DNA from: Gammaproteobacteria bacterium LSUCC0112
GTDB lineage: Bacteria; Pseudomonadota; Gammaproteobacteria; Pseudomonadales; Pseudohongiellaceae
Assembly (NCBI GenBank): GCA_004535785.1
Contig: SPIB01000001.1
Span: 339,756-403,755 of the forward strand
DNA length: 64,000 nt
Reading direction: 5' to 3'
The notes under the pieces are model-generated. The model was given only the letters and a program-made list of their open reading frames with translations. It was not told the DNA's origin and did no database searches. Below, in pieces: positions 44,793 to 54,640 of the stretch (positions are counted from its first letter, which is position 1; every line of letters begins with the position of its first letter). The position numbers were made by a program, and so were the translations under genes.

Positions 44793-45965
44793 ATGAGCAC
44801 TGAACCCATCAAGATTGAAGATTTCTATCCGCTGGATACCTTTAACCGCATGAAAGCGCTGGCGGATACCAAGGAGACACCATTTGTGGTGATTGACTTG
44901 AATACCATCAGTGAACATTACGACACCTTGATTGAGTATTTTCCCTACTCAAAAATTTATTATGCTGTTAAAGCCAACCCAGCGCCGGAAATCATCACGC
45001 TGTTGAAGGAAAAGGGCTCAAACTTTGACGTCGCTTCTATTTACGAGCTAGATAAGCTGCTGGGCCTGGGTGTGCCAGCCGAGCGATGCAGCTATGGCAA
45101 CACCATTAAAAAGAGCAAAGATATCCGTTACTTCTATGATAAGGGCGTACGTATGTTTGCCACTGACTCGGAAGCGGATCTGCGCAATATCGCACGCGCT
45201 GCACCCGGCTCTCGTGTGTATGCACGCATTTTGACCGAAGGCAGTCATACGGCAGATTGGCCCTTGTCACGTAAATTCGGCTGTCACACTGACATGGCCA
45301 TCGATCTGATGATTCTGGCCCGCGACCTTGGTCTTGTCCCCTACGGCATTTCATTCCACGTGGGTTCACAGCAGCGTGATATTGGTGTCTGGGATGCGGC
45401 AATCGCCAAAGTGAAGGTGATCTTTGAGCGCCTTGCTGAAGAAGACGGCATCAAGTTAAAAATGATCAATCTGGGCGGTGGCTTTCCGGCCAACTACATC
45501 ACACGCGCCAATACACTGCCAACCTATGCGGAGGAAATTACGCGATTTATTCAGGAAGATTTTGGTGATGACTTTCCGGAAATCATTCTCGAGCCCGGCC
45601 GCTCTTTGATCTCCAATGCCGGCATTCTGGTATCCGAGGTGGTGTTGATTTCCCGTAAATCACACACGTCCCTGCATCGCTGGGTGTTCACGGATGTTGG
45701 CAAGTTCTCCGGCCTGATCGAAACCATGGACGAGAGCATCAAGTACCCGATTTACGTCGAAAAACAGGGCGAACCGGAAGAAGTCATTATTGCCGGCCCG
45801 ACCTGCGACAGCGCGGACATCATGTACGAGCAATACAAACCGCATCTGCCCTTGAATCTGTCATCCGGCGATCGTTTGTACTGGTTCTCGACCGGCGCGT
45901 ACACGACCAGCTACAGCGCCATTGAATTCAACGGATTCCCGCCGCTGAAATCCTATTTTGTCTGA
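44793..45965 (+). CDS. Ornithine/lysine decarboxylase-like PLP enzyme (fold III)
   Basis: 390 residues. The PLP lysine lies in YYAVKANP (Lys60), with the family motifs KFGCHTD, SFHVGSQQ, NLGGGFP, EPGRSL and the catalytic cysteine in GPTCDSAD (Cys338). This is the alanine-racemase-fold decarboxylase group that converts ornithine or lysine to putrescine or cadaverine. The substrate preference cannot be settled; the length is like bacterial ODC/LODC rather than the larger fold-I enzymes. AAGGAG precedes the ATG by about 12 bases. Confidence 0.9.
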   Translation: MSTEPIKIEDFYPLDTFNRMKALADTKETPFVVIDLNTISEHYDTLIEYFPYSKIYYAVKANPAPEIITLLKEKGSNFDVASIYELDKLLGLGVPAERCSYGNTIKKSKDIRYFYDKGVRMFATDSEADLRNIARAAPGSRVYARILTEGSHTADWPLSRKFGCHTDMAIDLMILARDLGLVPYGISFHVGSQQRDIGVWDAAIAKVKVIFERLAEEDGIKLKMINLGGGFPANYITRANTLPTYAEEITRFIQEDFGDDFPEIILEPGRSLISNAGILVSEVVLISRKSHTSLHRWVFTDVGKFSGLIETMDESIKYPIYVEKQGEPEEVIIAGPTCDSADIMYEQYKPHLPLNLSSGDRLYWFSTGAYTTSYSAIEFNGFPPLKSYFV

Positions 45966-45991
45966 CCTTGGTCAAGACAAACGCTGACTGG

Positions 45992-46030
45992 CAAGGCTTG
46001 GATAACTCCGCTTATTCAAGCCTTGTTTTT
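45992..46030 (+). terminator. Terminator of the decarboxylase gene
   Basis: Perfect 9-bp stem CAAGGCTTG/CAAGCCTTG followed by TTTTT. It overlaps the last codons of the convergent GGDEF-EAL pseudogene. Confidence 0.8.
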
Positions 46031-48094
46031 ATCCTGCTGAGCCATCACCAACGCCATGAATTCCTTTTCGGGAATTGGCTTTGAGATGAAGTAACCCTGC
46101 AAAAAATCACAGTTGTTGTCGCGCAATATGCTCGCCTGTTCAGCTGTTTCTACGCCTTCGGCAACCACCTGAATACCCAGCTTTCGTGCCAACAGCAAAA
46201 TGGTTTCTACCAAGGTAGTTTGAGTTGCACGCTGGCCCAGATCGCGTACAAATGAACGATCAATCTTCACTGCGGACACCGGGAAACGTGAGAAGTAACT
46301 CAGCCCCGAATACCCCGTACCAAAGTCATCAATGGCTATGTTCACACCGGCTGCATGAATCTGCTCCAGCACTTTGCTGGTATTGCCAACCTCGTCAATC
46401 AACACACGTTCAGTGATTTCAATGGTGATGGCTACCTCGTGCTCACCTTCCAGAACCCGCAGCCATTGCTGGGCGTCGTCATCACGCAGGTGCAACAACT
46501 TGGGTGACACATTCACTGATAATCCGATGGGACGATCAAGTTGCCTGTTTAACTGGCGGATACTTTCCAGCGATCGCTGCAAGACCAATAAATCCACTCT
46601 GTTGATGAGTCCTCTTTCCTCGGCCACCGGAATAAAAACATCGGGCGCTACCCATGAGCCATCCGCACGCGGCCATCGCACCAGTGCTTCACAACTCACA
46701 ATCATGCCGCTGACCGCATCCACCACCGGTTGAAAGTAAACCATCAACTGTTCATTATTAATCGCGCTGACCAGTTCGTTATAAAGCACATGTTTGTGCT
46801 CTGACTCCATCTGCATCGCAGCTGTGTAAAACTGACAGGCATTGCGACCGGACTTTTTAACTTCGTACATCGCCTGATCCGCTTTGATTAACAACATGTC
46901 AGGGTTATCACCATCATCGGGATAAAATGACACGCCAATACTGACGCTGCAGTAAATCTACCGTCCGTTCAGCTCAAACGGCTCACGCATGGCATTGACC
47001 ATACTGTCTGCGATGCGTGACGCAACACTGACGGAAAACACATCAACCAGCAAGGCAACAAATTCATCACCGCTGTAGCGGCCGACGGTATCCACCGAAC
47101 GAATACAGGCACGAATACGTTTGGCAGACTCAACCAACAGCTCATCGCCTGCATCATAGCCAAGGTTATCGTTGACTGATTTGAAGTTATCCAGATCGAT
47201 GAACAAGACCGCTAACCGGGTGCTTCGCCGGCTTGCGCTCATCAATGCCGACAACAACCGATCGTGAAACAAAGCGCGGTTGGGCACTCCTGTCATCAAG
47301 TCATAATTGACCTGGTATTCGATGAGCTGATCGGCTTTCTTTTGCTGGGATACGTCCTGAATTGCCCCAACCAGTTCAACATGCGAGTGATCAGACCCAA
47401 ACGTCAGCACTTCAGCCTTCAGATGCAGCCAGAACACCTCGCCTGTTGTCCGGCGCAACTCAATTTCCTGATCAATGCGTTGTAAATGTCGGGCAGCATT
47501 GCGAATACAGTTTTCCAGAGTCTGATGACTTTGGGCATCAAGCGACTGACTAAACTCAGCCATATCAGGTGAAGACTGGTTTTTGCGCAACTGCATGATT
47601 TCGCGCGCTTGCTCCGAGACCTCTGTGAATCTGCCACACGACCAGCGCCAACCGCCCACGCGTGACACCGTTTCCACTGCACGCAAAAAACGCTCATTGT
47701 GAAAAATGATGGTGCGTAGCAACTGGTTGTTGGCCAGCTGACGATAGCGAAGCACCAATAACACGGCTGACAATAAATACCCGGTCAAACTGGCAATGCG
47801 CACCGCTAGCAAGTCAGTTTGAATTGGAGTGCTCCGGCTTTTTAGACACTTCAGTGCTGGCTCACGTGCGATGACGGTGGCCGCATACTGCTCAAATTGA
47901 GTTTAGGTAAAATCCGGATAAGCCGTGATAAAGGCAGCAAGCCCGTTTATCAGCGAGAGGTTGTTGGCCAGAGTGCTTTCAAGTTGATCGCGAATGCCAC
48001 TCAAACGCTCTGCAATGACCTCACGCTGCTCTGACAGCTGACGATCAAGGTAGCGTTTTTCAAGAAACCGCTCGAACAAAATCATGATGACCAC
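46016..48094 (-). pseudogene. CHASE-PAS-GGDEF-EAL c-di-GMP protein, inactivated
   Basis: One continuous reading frame with two nonsense codons. The N-terminus begins a CHASE-type sensor (LINGLAAFITAYPDFT, stop at 47903-47905, then TQFEQYAATVIAREPAL) and jumps into a second transmembrane region, so most of the sensor domain is missing. PAS and GGDEF domains follow (GRYSGDEF with upstream RSVD I-site), interrupted after FELNGR by TAG at 46958-46960. The EAL domain is complete (YFQPVVD, EALVRW, DDFGTGYSGL, EGVETAEQ). A reinitiated EAL fragment from 46933 is conceivable. Confidence 0.85.
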
Positions 48095-48152
48095 CAGCTA
48101 CAGCAGGGAAAAAAGCAATGCCCAGCTGCGGCCCTGGCTGCTTTTTATTCGG

Positions 48153-48599
48153 TCAGAGAACCTGCTCTCCACGTGCATCAAATACCTCAACGGTTACATC
48201 GATACCATGTCGCACACTTTGTGTGACTACACAGAAATTTTCAAACTGTGATACCGCTTTGACGATAGATGGCAGATCTGCCAAGGCTTTTCCAAGATGC
48301 AATTTGACGTCGAGTCGGGTCACACGCAGGAACTTCTCAACCCGCTCAATGGTGCCTGACACGGTCGCTGTCAACTCACCCGGATCGTCTTTGTGTTTTC
48401 GCATGGCAAACAGCAAACTAGCTGCCATACAATTCGCCACGGCAGCAGCCAACATCGCCGAAGGATTGGGGCCTTCACCATCCCCCAGCGGCGGTGGCTC
48501 ATCGGTCATCACATTGCCAAATTCACCAAAGTCGACTTCGAACAGGTACTTTTCCAGCAACTTCAGACTGACTTGAAAGGTTTTCCCGGTTTCACTCAT
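48153..48599 (-). CDS. OsmC-family protein
   Basis: 148 residues with the OsmC fold landmarks GPNPSAMLAAAVANCMAAS (first redox cysteine) and FENFCVVTQSV (second cysteine). Family members are thiol-dependent hydroperoxide reductases; this one belongs to the broader group and its peroxide is unknown. Ends near the pseudogene on the same strand. Confidence 0.88.
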   Translation of the reverse strand: MSETGKTFQVSLKLLEKYLFEVDFGEFGNVMTDEPPPLGDGEGPNPSAMLAAAVANCMAASLLFAMRKHKDDPGELTATVSGTIERVEKFLRVTRLDVKLHLGKALADLPSIVKAVSQFENFCVVTQSVRHGIDVTVEVFDARGEQVL

Positions 48600-48615
48600 C
48601 GATCACTCTCCTCGC

Positions 48616-49335
48616 TCAGGCGTCTGGCAGATCATCCATCATAATGCCCAAGGTATCTGACTTGAACTCACGGCGATACAGTATAAATACGACAAATACG
48701 GACAGTCCGATCAACACCCAGGCGTTCAGAAACCAGCCCAGACCAGCCATGGCAAAATAATAGCTGCGCAGGCCATTGTTGAAATTGCCAGAGGCTTTCG
48801 AGGCCATTTTGGAAATGGAATCCACATGGCGATTCATTTCTTCGGCATCCGGTTTTAAAGACTTTTCCGGCGCACTGCCAATCATCACCGAGACCAGACC
48901 AAATTGTCTCAGGCTCCAGGTAAATTTAAAAAAGCCATACACAAACAGGCAGATCAGCAGAACCACTTTGAGTTCCCACTGTGCCAACGTGCTTTGATCA
49001 GAAAATGGCAGATCATTGAGCATGCCCAACATCATTTCCGACGAGCCCAGCATGGTGACCAGACCAGCCAACACCAGCAATGTTGTAGAGGCAAAAAAAG
49101 ACACATTGCGCTCGAGATTGGCCACAATATTGGTGTCGGTAATACGGTTCTCGCGGATCAACGCCATGCGTATCCATTGCTTGCGATATCGATGCATGGC
49201 GAAGGCCAAACACGGGGTATCAACGCTGCGTCTGGCGGTGTAGTAGAGGTAGCCCCTAAAACACGCCAGAAAGAACAGCATCGCAAACAGATTGAGATAA
49301 TTGGCCTGAATGTACGCCAGTGATGTAGACAGCAT
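48616..49335 (-). CDS. DUF599-family membrane protein
   Basis: 239 residues, about four membrane helices. Features include NRITDTNIVANLERNVSFFAST and KFTWSLRQFGL, matching DUF599, and the helical hairpin ending RREFKSDTLGIM. Function unknown. The chosen ATG gives the usual N-terminus (MLSTSLAYIQANYLNLF); a longer frame upstream is unlikely. It is 16 bp from the OsmC start and may be co-transcribed. Confidence 0.75.
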   Translation of the reverse strand: MLSTSLAYIQANYLNLFAMLFFLACFRGYLYYTARRSVDTPCLAFAMHRYRKQWIRMALIRENRITDTNIVANLERNVSFFASTTLLVLAGLVTMLGSSEMMLGMLNDLPFSDQSTLAQWELKVVLLICLFVYGFFKFTWSLRQFGLVSVMIGSAPEKSLKPDAEEMNRHVDSISKMASKASGNFNNGLRSYYFAMAGLGWFLNAWVLIGLSVFVVFILYRREFKSDTLGIMMDDLPDA

Positions 49336-49450
49336 AGGTAGCACAGAGTCCCTGTGATGTTGTGAACATTGCCAAGTGTAACCCGGCAAGCGTTCGGCAG
49401 ACAGTAAACCAGTGTCCGCCAATTAACAATTCTCACTGCTGCCCGCTGGC

Positions 49451-50548
49451 TTAAACCCTGAACTGTAGCACCAGTCCCCGCAGACGCTCGGCCAGGTTAG
49501 CCAGTGATTCACTGGCCTCGCCTGACTGTTCAACACTGCGTCCGGTACTTTCAGCCACGTCACTGATGCCATGTATGTTGATGTTGATCTCGCGGACGGC
49601 CGCCGTTTGCTGATCAGCCGCACTGGCAATCTGCTGTGTCATTTCTTCAATCAGCAACACACCTTGTGAAATGCGTTCCAGTGCGTGATCGGTTTCAGCC
49701 ACACGATCCACCATTTGTGTGGCGACTTCACGACTGCCTAGCATCACTTTTTCAGCGCGCAGAGCACCGCTTTGCAACTTTTCTATGGTGGCCTGAATCT
49801 CGGTGGTGGATTGTTTGGTGCGACCGGCCAGTGACCTGACTTCATCAGCAACTACCGCAAAACCACGCCCACTTTCGCCTGCCCGCGCAGGCGTCACAGG
49901 CAGCGCATTGGAATCCAGCAGGTAGGCCTTAGAACCTTCACCCAACGACAATTCGCTGACCTGGGTCAAAATGGTATCAACACGCACCGCACCTCGAACA
50001 ACGGCAACTATTTCCTGACCGACGCGTACAGGGATGGCCACTGTGCTGACAACATTGCCAGTGGCACGCGACACGACAGGTTGCGAAAACGCGTCCTCTC
50101 CCCGCATGGCTTGTCGGAACCATTCCCGATCCGCGACAGCAAACGCCTGCGCTTCCTCTGACGGCATAATGCGCGCCTGACCATCATACGCAACGCCAAT
50201 TACACCAAACCCTGTCGTATCAACTAAAAAAATTGTATCGTAAAAACCTTGCGACTCCGCGATACGCTGCATCAGGTGCTCGAGTTGCGCAAGATCACCA
50301 AAACGGGCAGTGTCCAGCGAAGCCAGATACGCCATTTCATCCTGCCTCGCCTGCGCCCACTGCAGGAACGACTTCACACTCAAGTCACCGGCAACTTCCA
50401 GTTTCGTCAGCGTCACACGCTCAAAAGACTGCTTGTAGGACATGTACATAATGCTGGCAATAGAAACAACAGAGATCAGAACCAGTCCGGTCATCATGAT
50501 GGTGAGTCTGCCCCCAAGGCTAAAGGTGCGTGTGTTATGACTGGACAT
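49451..50548 (-). pseudogene. Methyl-accepting chemotaxis protein with in-frame internal deletion
   Basis: The N-terminus has one membrane helix and the first part of a Cache sensor (MQRIAESQGFYDTIFLVD, REWFRQAMRGEDAFSQPVV). Around residue 220 it passes straight from AYLLDSNALPVTP into ARAGESGRGFAVVADEVRSL, the middle of the cytoplasmic signalling tip. The second half of the sensor, second membrane helix, HAMP and first signalling helix are absent. The signalling part would be on the wrong side of the membrane, so it is probably non-functional although the frame is intact. A 7-bp palindrome (CGCCTGC/GCAGGCG, 49876-49893) lies at the junction. Confidence 0.8.
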
Positions 50549-50648
50549 CTTGCTATACTGCAAAAGAAGGTGACAAAAGAAGTATCCGCGTCCGATCCAG
50601 CGACTTCAGTCAGGTTTTTCCTACAAAAACAGGGCAAGACTTAACAGG

Positions 50649-52094
50649 ATGTTTATCCATAAACGTAAATTCATATTTATCAGTGCATTAACAGCATTGA
50701 TGATTATTGGATTCATGGCCACCAGCCTGACCAGTTATTTTGTTGCCCAAGAGTCACTCTCGCGCAATGTCTCAGAACAGATGTTGCCGCTGACCAGTGA
50801 TAATATTTATTCGGAAATCCAGCGTGATCTGCTGCGCCCCATTCTGATTTCGTCAGTGATGGCCACCGATACGTTTGTCCGAGACTGGGCGCTAGAAGGT
50901 GAAGAAGACAGTGCACGCATCATTTCGTATCTGAATGAAATTCAGCAACAATACAACACCATCACCGCCTTTTATGTGTCCGAAGTCACGCGTCGCTACT
51001 ACCACCCTTCCGGCGTTCTCAAAACTGTATCCGAACTGGATACCGCTGATGCCTGGTACTTTCGGGTGCGCAGCTTGCAGCAAGATTATGAGGTCAATGT
51101 CGACACCGACACGGCGGATCGCAGCCGCGTCAGCATTTTTATCAATTACCGGGTCATGGACTACAACGGCCAGTACATCGGCGCCACTGGTGTTGGGCTG
51201 TCAGTTGAGGCCGTTACCCGGCTGATTGACATCTATCAACAGCGTTACGACCGTTCTATCTATTTTATTAATCGTCAGGGCAATGTCACCTTGACTGGCA
51301 GCAATGACCAGCGACTGAACAGAATTCAGGATGAAATGGGTGTCAGTGAGGTCGCTGCGCAGATTCTTGCTTCTCCGATGGCGACGCTGGAATACATCAG
51401 CGACGGTCAGACCGTGTTCCTGAACAGTCGACTGGTCCCGGAATTTGACTGGTATCTGATTGTTGAACAGGTAGGCTCCGGCGATGGCGAGCGACTGGAT
51501 AACACCTTGTTGCTGAATCTGTTGCTGTCGGCAGCCATCATGGCGCTGGTGCTGACCATTGCGCACTTTACGCTGCGCTCCTATCAACGCAAGCTTGAAG
51601 ACATGGCCACCAAAGACCGGCTCACCGGCGTTGCAAATCGGCATCTGTTCGAAATGATATTTGAACACCTGACCCGGAATATGCAGCGTTATCCGCGTCC
51701 AATTTCCATGATCAGCGTGGATATCGATCACTTTAAATCGGTGAACGACAGTTTTGGCCACCAAGCGGGCGACCTGGTGCTCAATGAGGTTTGCCAATTA
51801 ATTCTTCGCCACATTCGCGACAGCGACACGATCTGTCGGTGGGGAGGCGAAGAATTTGTGCTGTTATTGGATTATTGTGAAGTTGAAGAAGCTGTTATCC
51901 GCGCAAAGGAAATACAAAGCGCCATGCAATCTTTTTCAGTCAGGCACGACAAGTCAGATATCAAGGTGACACTGAGTATGGGCGTTGCCGAATACAAAGC
52001 AGGCGAAACATTGATCGAGTTTATGGCACGCGCCGATGTGGCTTTATACGAGGCCAAAAAAGCGGGCCGCAATTGTATCGTACAAGCGGCATAA
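50649..52094 (+). CDS. Membrane diguanylate cyclase (Cache-GGDEF)
   Basis: 481 residues: N-terminal helix, periplasmic Cache-type sensor (about 30-280), second helix (LLNLLLSAAIMALVLTIAHF), and a GGDEF domain with active-site GGEEF (about 398-402) and an RxxD inhibitory site (RDSD) five residues before. It makes c-di-GMP from GTP and should be product-inhibited. It is divergent from the broken chemoreceptor. Sensor ligand unknown. Confidence 0.93.
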   Translation: MFIHKRKFIFISALTALMIIGFMATSLTSYFVAQESLSRNVSEQMLPLTSDNIYSEIQRDLLRPILISSVMATDTFVRDWALEGEEDSARIISYLNEIQQQYNTITAFYVSEVTRRYYHPSGVLKTVSELDTADAWYFRVRSLQQDYEVNVDTDTADRSRVSIFINYRVMDYNGQYIGATGVGLSVEAVTRLIDIYQQRYDRSIYFINRQGNVTLTGSNDQRLNRIQDEMGVSEVAAQILASPMATLEYISDGQTVFLNSRLVPEFDWYLIVEQVGSGDGERLDNTLLLNLLLSAAIMALVLTIAHFTLRSYQRKLEDMATKDRLTGVANRHLFEMIFEHLTRNMQRYPRPISMISVDIDHFKSVNDSFGHQAGDLVLNEVCQLILRHIRDSDTICRWGGEEFVLLLDYCEVEEAVIRAKEIQSAMQSFSVRHDKSDIKVTLSMGVAEYKAGETLIEFMARADVALYEAKKAGRNCIVQAA

Positions 52095-52112
52095 ACCCGT
52101 TTCAGGCGGCAC

Positions 52113-53492
52113 TTATAAGGCGGCCAGTGCCTCTGACAATTTGCTGACACCAATAATTTCCATGCCCGGCACCGCATGTTTCGGGCAATTGGCTTTCGGC
52201 ACTATGGCGCGTTTGAAGCCATGTTTGGCAGCTTCTTGCAAACGCTCCTGACCGCTGGGGACAGGACGAATTTCACCGGCCAGCCCAACTTCCCCAAACA
52301 CCACCAGATCGTGCGGCAAAGCGCAATCACGGAAGCTGGACACAATCGACAGCAGCACTGCCAGATCCGCGCCGGTCTCGGTGACTTTGACGCCACCCAC
52401 CACGTTCACGTACACATCCTGATCAGCCATAAACAGACCGCCATGCCGGTGTAACACCGCCAGGAGCATGCCTAGCCGGTTCTGATCCAAACCGACTGCC
52501 AGCCGACGCGCACTGCCGGTCTGACTGCCATCCACCAAGGCCTGGATTTCGACCAACAGGGGGCGGGTGCCTTCCCACAATACCATCACCAGCGAGCCAG
52601 GGCTTTCCTCCTCGGTTCTGGCGAGAAAAATAGCAGAGGGATTTTTTACTTCCTTCAGACCTTTTTCGGTCATCGCGAACACACCCAACTCATTGATGGC
52701 GCCAAAACGATTTTTCTGGCCGCGCAAGGTGCGGTAACGGGTATCACTGCCGCCTTCCAACATCACAAAACAGTCAATCATATGTTCCAACACTTTCGGG
52801 CCGGCCAGCGATCCGTCTTTGGTGACGTGCCCCACCAGAAACAACACGGTCCCGGTTTGTTTGGCGTACCGAATCAAATAAGCGGCGCATTCACGCACCT
52901 GAGAGACACTGCCGGGCGCAGAAGCTACGTCACTGCTGTGCATGACTTGAATGGAATCCACCACCAACAATTTTGGCTGCAATTCTTCCGCCAATCTGCA
53001 GATGGTTTCAACCGCGGTTTCGGCCAACATTTTGAGATTTTTTTCCGGCAAACCCAGTCGGTGTGCGCGCATGCCGACCTGCTGCAAGGACTCTTCACCG
53101 GTCACATACATAGCGGGCATCAATTGCGCCAGCGTGCACATCACTTGTAACAGCAAGGTGCTTTTACCGGCCCCGGGATTACCACCGATCAGAATGACAG
53201 AACCGGGCACCAGGCCGCCGCCAAGCACACGATCGAACTCCCCCATGGACGATGAAAACCGTGGCACCGCTGCCACATCAATCTCGGACAGATCCTGCAC
53301 ATTGGATAATTGCCCTGCATATCCCTGACGGCGAAAATCCGCCTGCACAGCCGGTGAGGTATTGGGTGTGGCACTGCCAATACTGATGCGTGTTAGCGTA
53401 TTCCAGGCCTTGCAGTCGGAGCATTGGCCTTGCCACTTACTGAACTCGGAGCCACAGTCTTCGCAGACAAATGCTGTTTTTGCTTTGGCCAT
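52113..53492 (-). CDS. radA: DNA repair protein RadA
   Basis: 459 residues. N-terminal zinc ribbon (CEDCGSEF...CSDCKAW), RecA-like ATPase with Walker A GGNPGAGKSTLLLQ, the RadA-specific KNRFG motif (GQKNRFGAINELG) and the C-terminal Lon-like domain (GGVKVTETGADLAVLLSI). It helps branch migration and recombination intermediate processing. Its ATG overlaps the alr stop by one base. Confidence 0.97.
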   Translation of the reverse strand: MAKAKTAFVCEDCGSEFSKWQGQCSDCKAWNTLTRISIGSATPNTSPAVQADFRRQGYAGQLSNVQDLSEIDVAAVPRFSSSMGEFDRVLGGGLVPGSVILIGGNPGAGKSTLLLQVMCTLAQLMPAMYVTGEESLQQVGMRAHRLGLPEKNLKMLAETAVETICRLAEELQPKLLVVDSIQVMHSSDVASAPGSVSQVRECAAYLIRYAKQTGTVLFLVGHVTKDGSLAGPKVLEHMIDCFVMLEGGSDTRYRTLRGQKNRFGAINELGVFAMTEKGLKEVKNPSAIFLARTEEESPGSLVMVLWEGTRPLLVEIQALVDGSQTGSARRLAVGLDQNRLGMLLAVLHRHGGLFMADQDVYVNVVGGVKVTETGADLAVLLSIVSSFRDCALPHDLVVFGEVGLAGEIRPVPSGQERLQEAAKHGFKRAIVPKANCPKHAVPGMEIIGVSKLSEALAAL

Positions 53493-54640
53493 CAGCTATT
53501 GAACCTGACACGGGAGGTGATCTGACAGAATAATTCATAGGCAATGGTGCCGGCGTAACGCGCAATCCTATCGGCTGGCAACACACTGCCCCAGGCTTGC
53601 CCCCATAACAATACTTCATCGCCGGGATTTGCCGGGATACCCGTCAGATCAACCGTCAACATATCCATGGAAACACGGCCCGCCAAGGGTGCTTCCCAGA
53701 CCTTGCCCTGAGCATAAATCATCACCGGTGTGCCGCTGGGCGCATGTCTGGGATAACCATCACCATACCCGATGCCGATCACACCAATTGGTGTATCCTG
53801 CTGACAGTAATACGTGGCGCCATAACCAACGGTATCACCGGCTTTAACGTGATTGATGGTTAATAATCGGGCTTTTAAACTCATTACCGGTTTTAGATTG
53901 TAGTGGCTGCCATCCGTGTCTGCCATGGGTGACGCGCCGTACAACATAATGCCAGGACGCACGATATCGTGATGGGCTTGCGGCCACGACACAATACCGG
54001 CTGATGCCGACAAACTGCGCGAACAATGCGCTGCATCCGGCAAACGCGTCACAATGCGGTCAAACTCGGTTTGTTGATGCGCAGCCAACACATGATCATG
54101 CTCATCTGCGGTGGCAAAGTGAGACATCAGCACGCGTTCACCGGGCAGTTTAAGTGACTGCAGCCACGGCCAGATGTCGTGCAGATCATCGACCGGCACG
54201 CCCAAGCGGTTCATGCCAGTGTTGATTTTTAACCAGATGTTCAGCGACACCTGCTGGATGGCCGGGTGCTTGTGCAGCCAGCTCTTCAACATCTCAGCCT
54301 GCCAGCGCGAATGCAGCACCCAGTGAAAACCACCGTGTACCAGCACCGCCAACTCGTCTGCATCCAGTGGACCACGCAAGACCAGAATGGTTTCTCTGCT
54401 TGCGGTGTGCCTGAGTATTAATGCTTCGTTGAGTGTGGCGACCGCAAACAGATCGTCCGCGAGAAAAACTGGCTGCAAGGCTCTTGCCACCGTGTGCACA
54501 CCATGACCATAGGCGTTGGCTTTGATGACGGCACACACACGCCTACCCGGCGCACAAATACGCGCTCGCTGCAGATTGTGGCGCAGGGCGTCAGTATCGA
54601 TATCAGCCCAACTGTGTGGCTCACGCATAACTGTCGTCAT
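53492..54640 (-). CDS. alr: Alanine racemase
   Basis: About 382 residues. PLP lysine in AVIKANAYGHG (Lys40), GVPVDDLHDIWPWL, RPGIMLYGASP, and GYGATYYC with the catalytic tyrosine. It makes D-alanine for peptidoglycan. The start overlaps the end of dnaB by 20 bp; a second ATG 12 bases downstream (MREPHSW) is possible. Confidence 0.95.
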   Translation of the reverse strand: MTTVMREPHSWADIDTDALRHNLQRARICAPGRRVCAVIKANAYGHGVHTVARALQPVFLADDLFAVATLNEALILRHTASRETILVLRGPLDADELAVLVHGGFHWVLHSRWQAEMLKSWLHKHPAIQQVSLNIWLKINTGMNRLGVPVDDLHDIWPWLQSLKLPGERVLMSHFATADEHDHVLAAHQQTEFDRIVTRLPDAAHCSRSLSASAGIVSWPQAHHDIVRPGIMLYGASPMADTDGSHYNLKPVMSLKARLLTINHVKAGDTVGYGATYYCQQDTPIGVIGIGYGDGYPRHAPSGTPVMIYAQGKVWEAPLAGRVSMDMLTVDLTGIPANPGDEVLLWGQAWGSVLPADRIARYAGTIAYELFCQITSRVRFNS

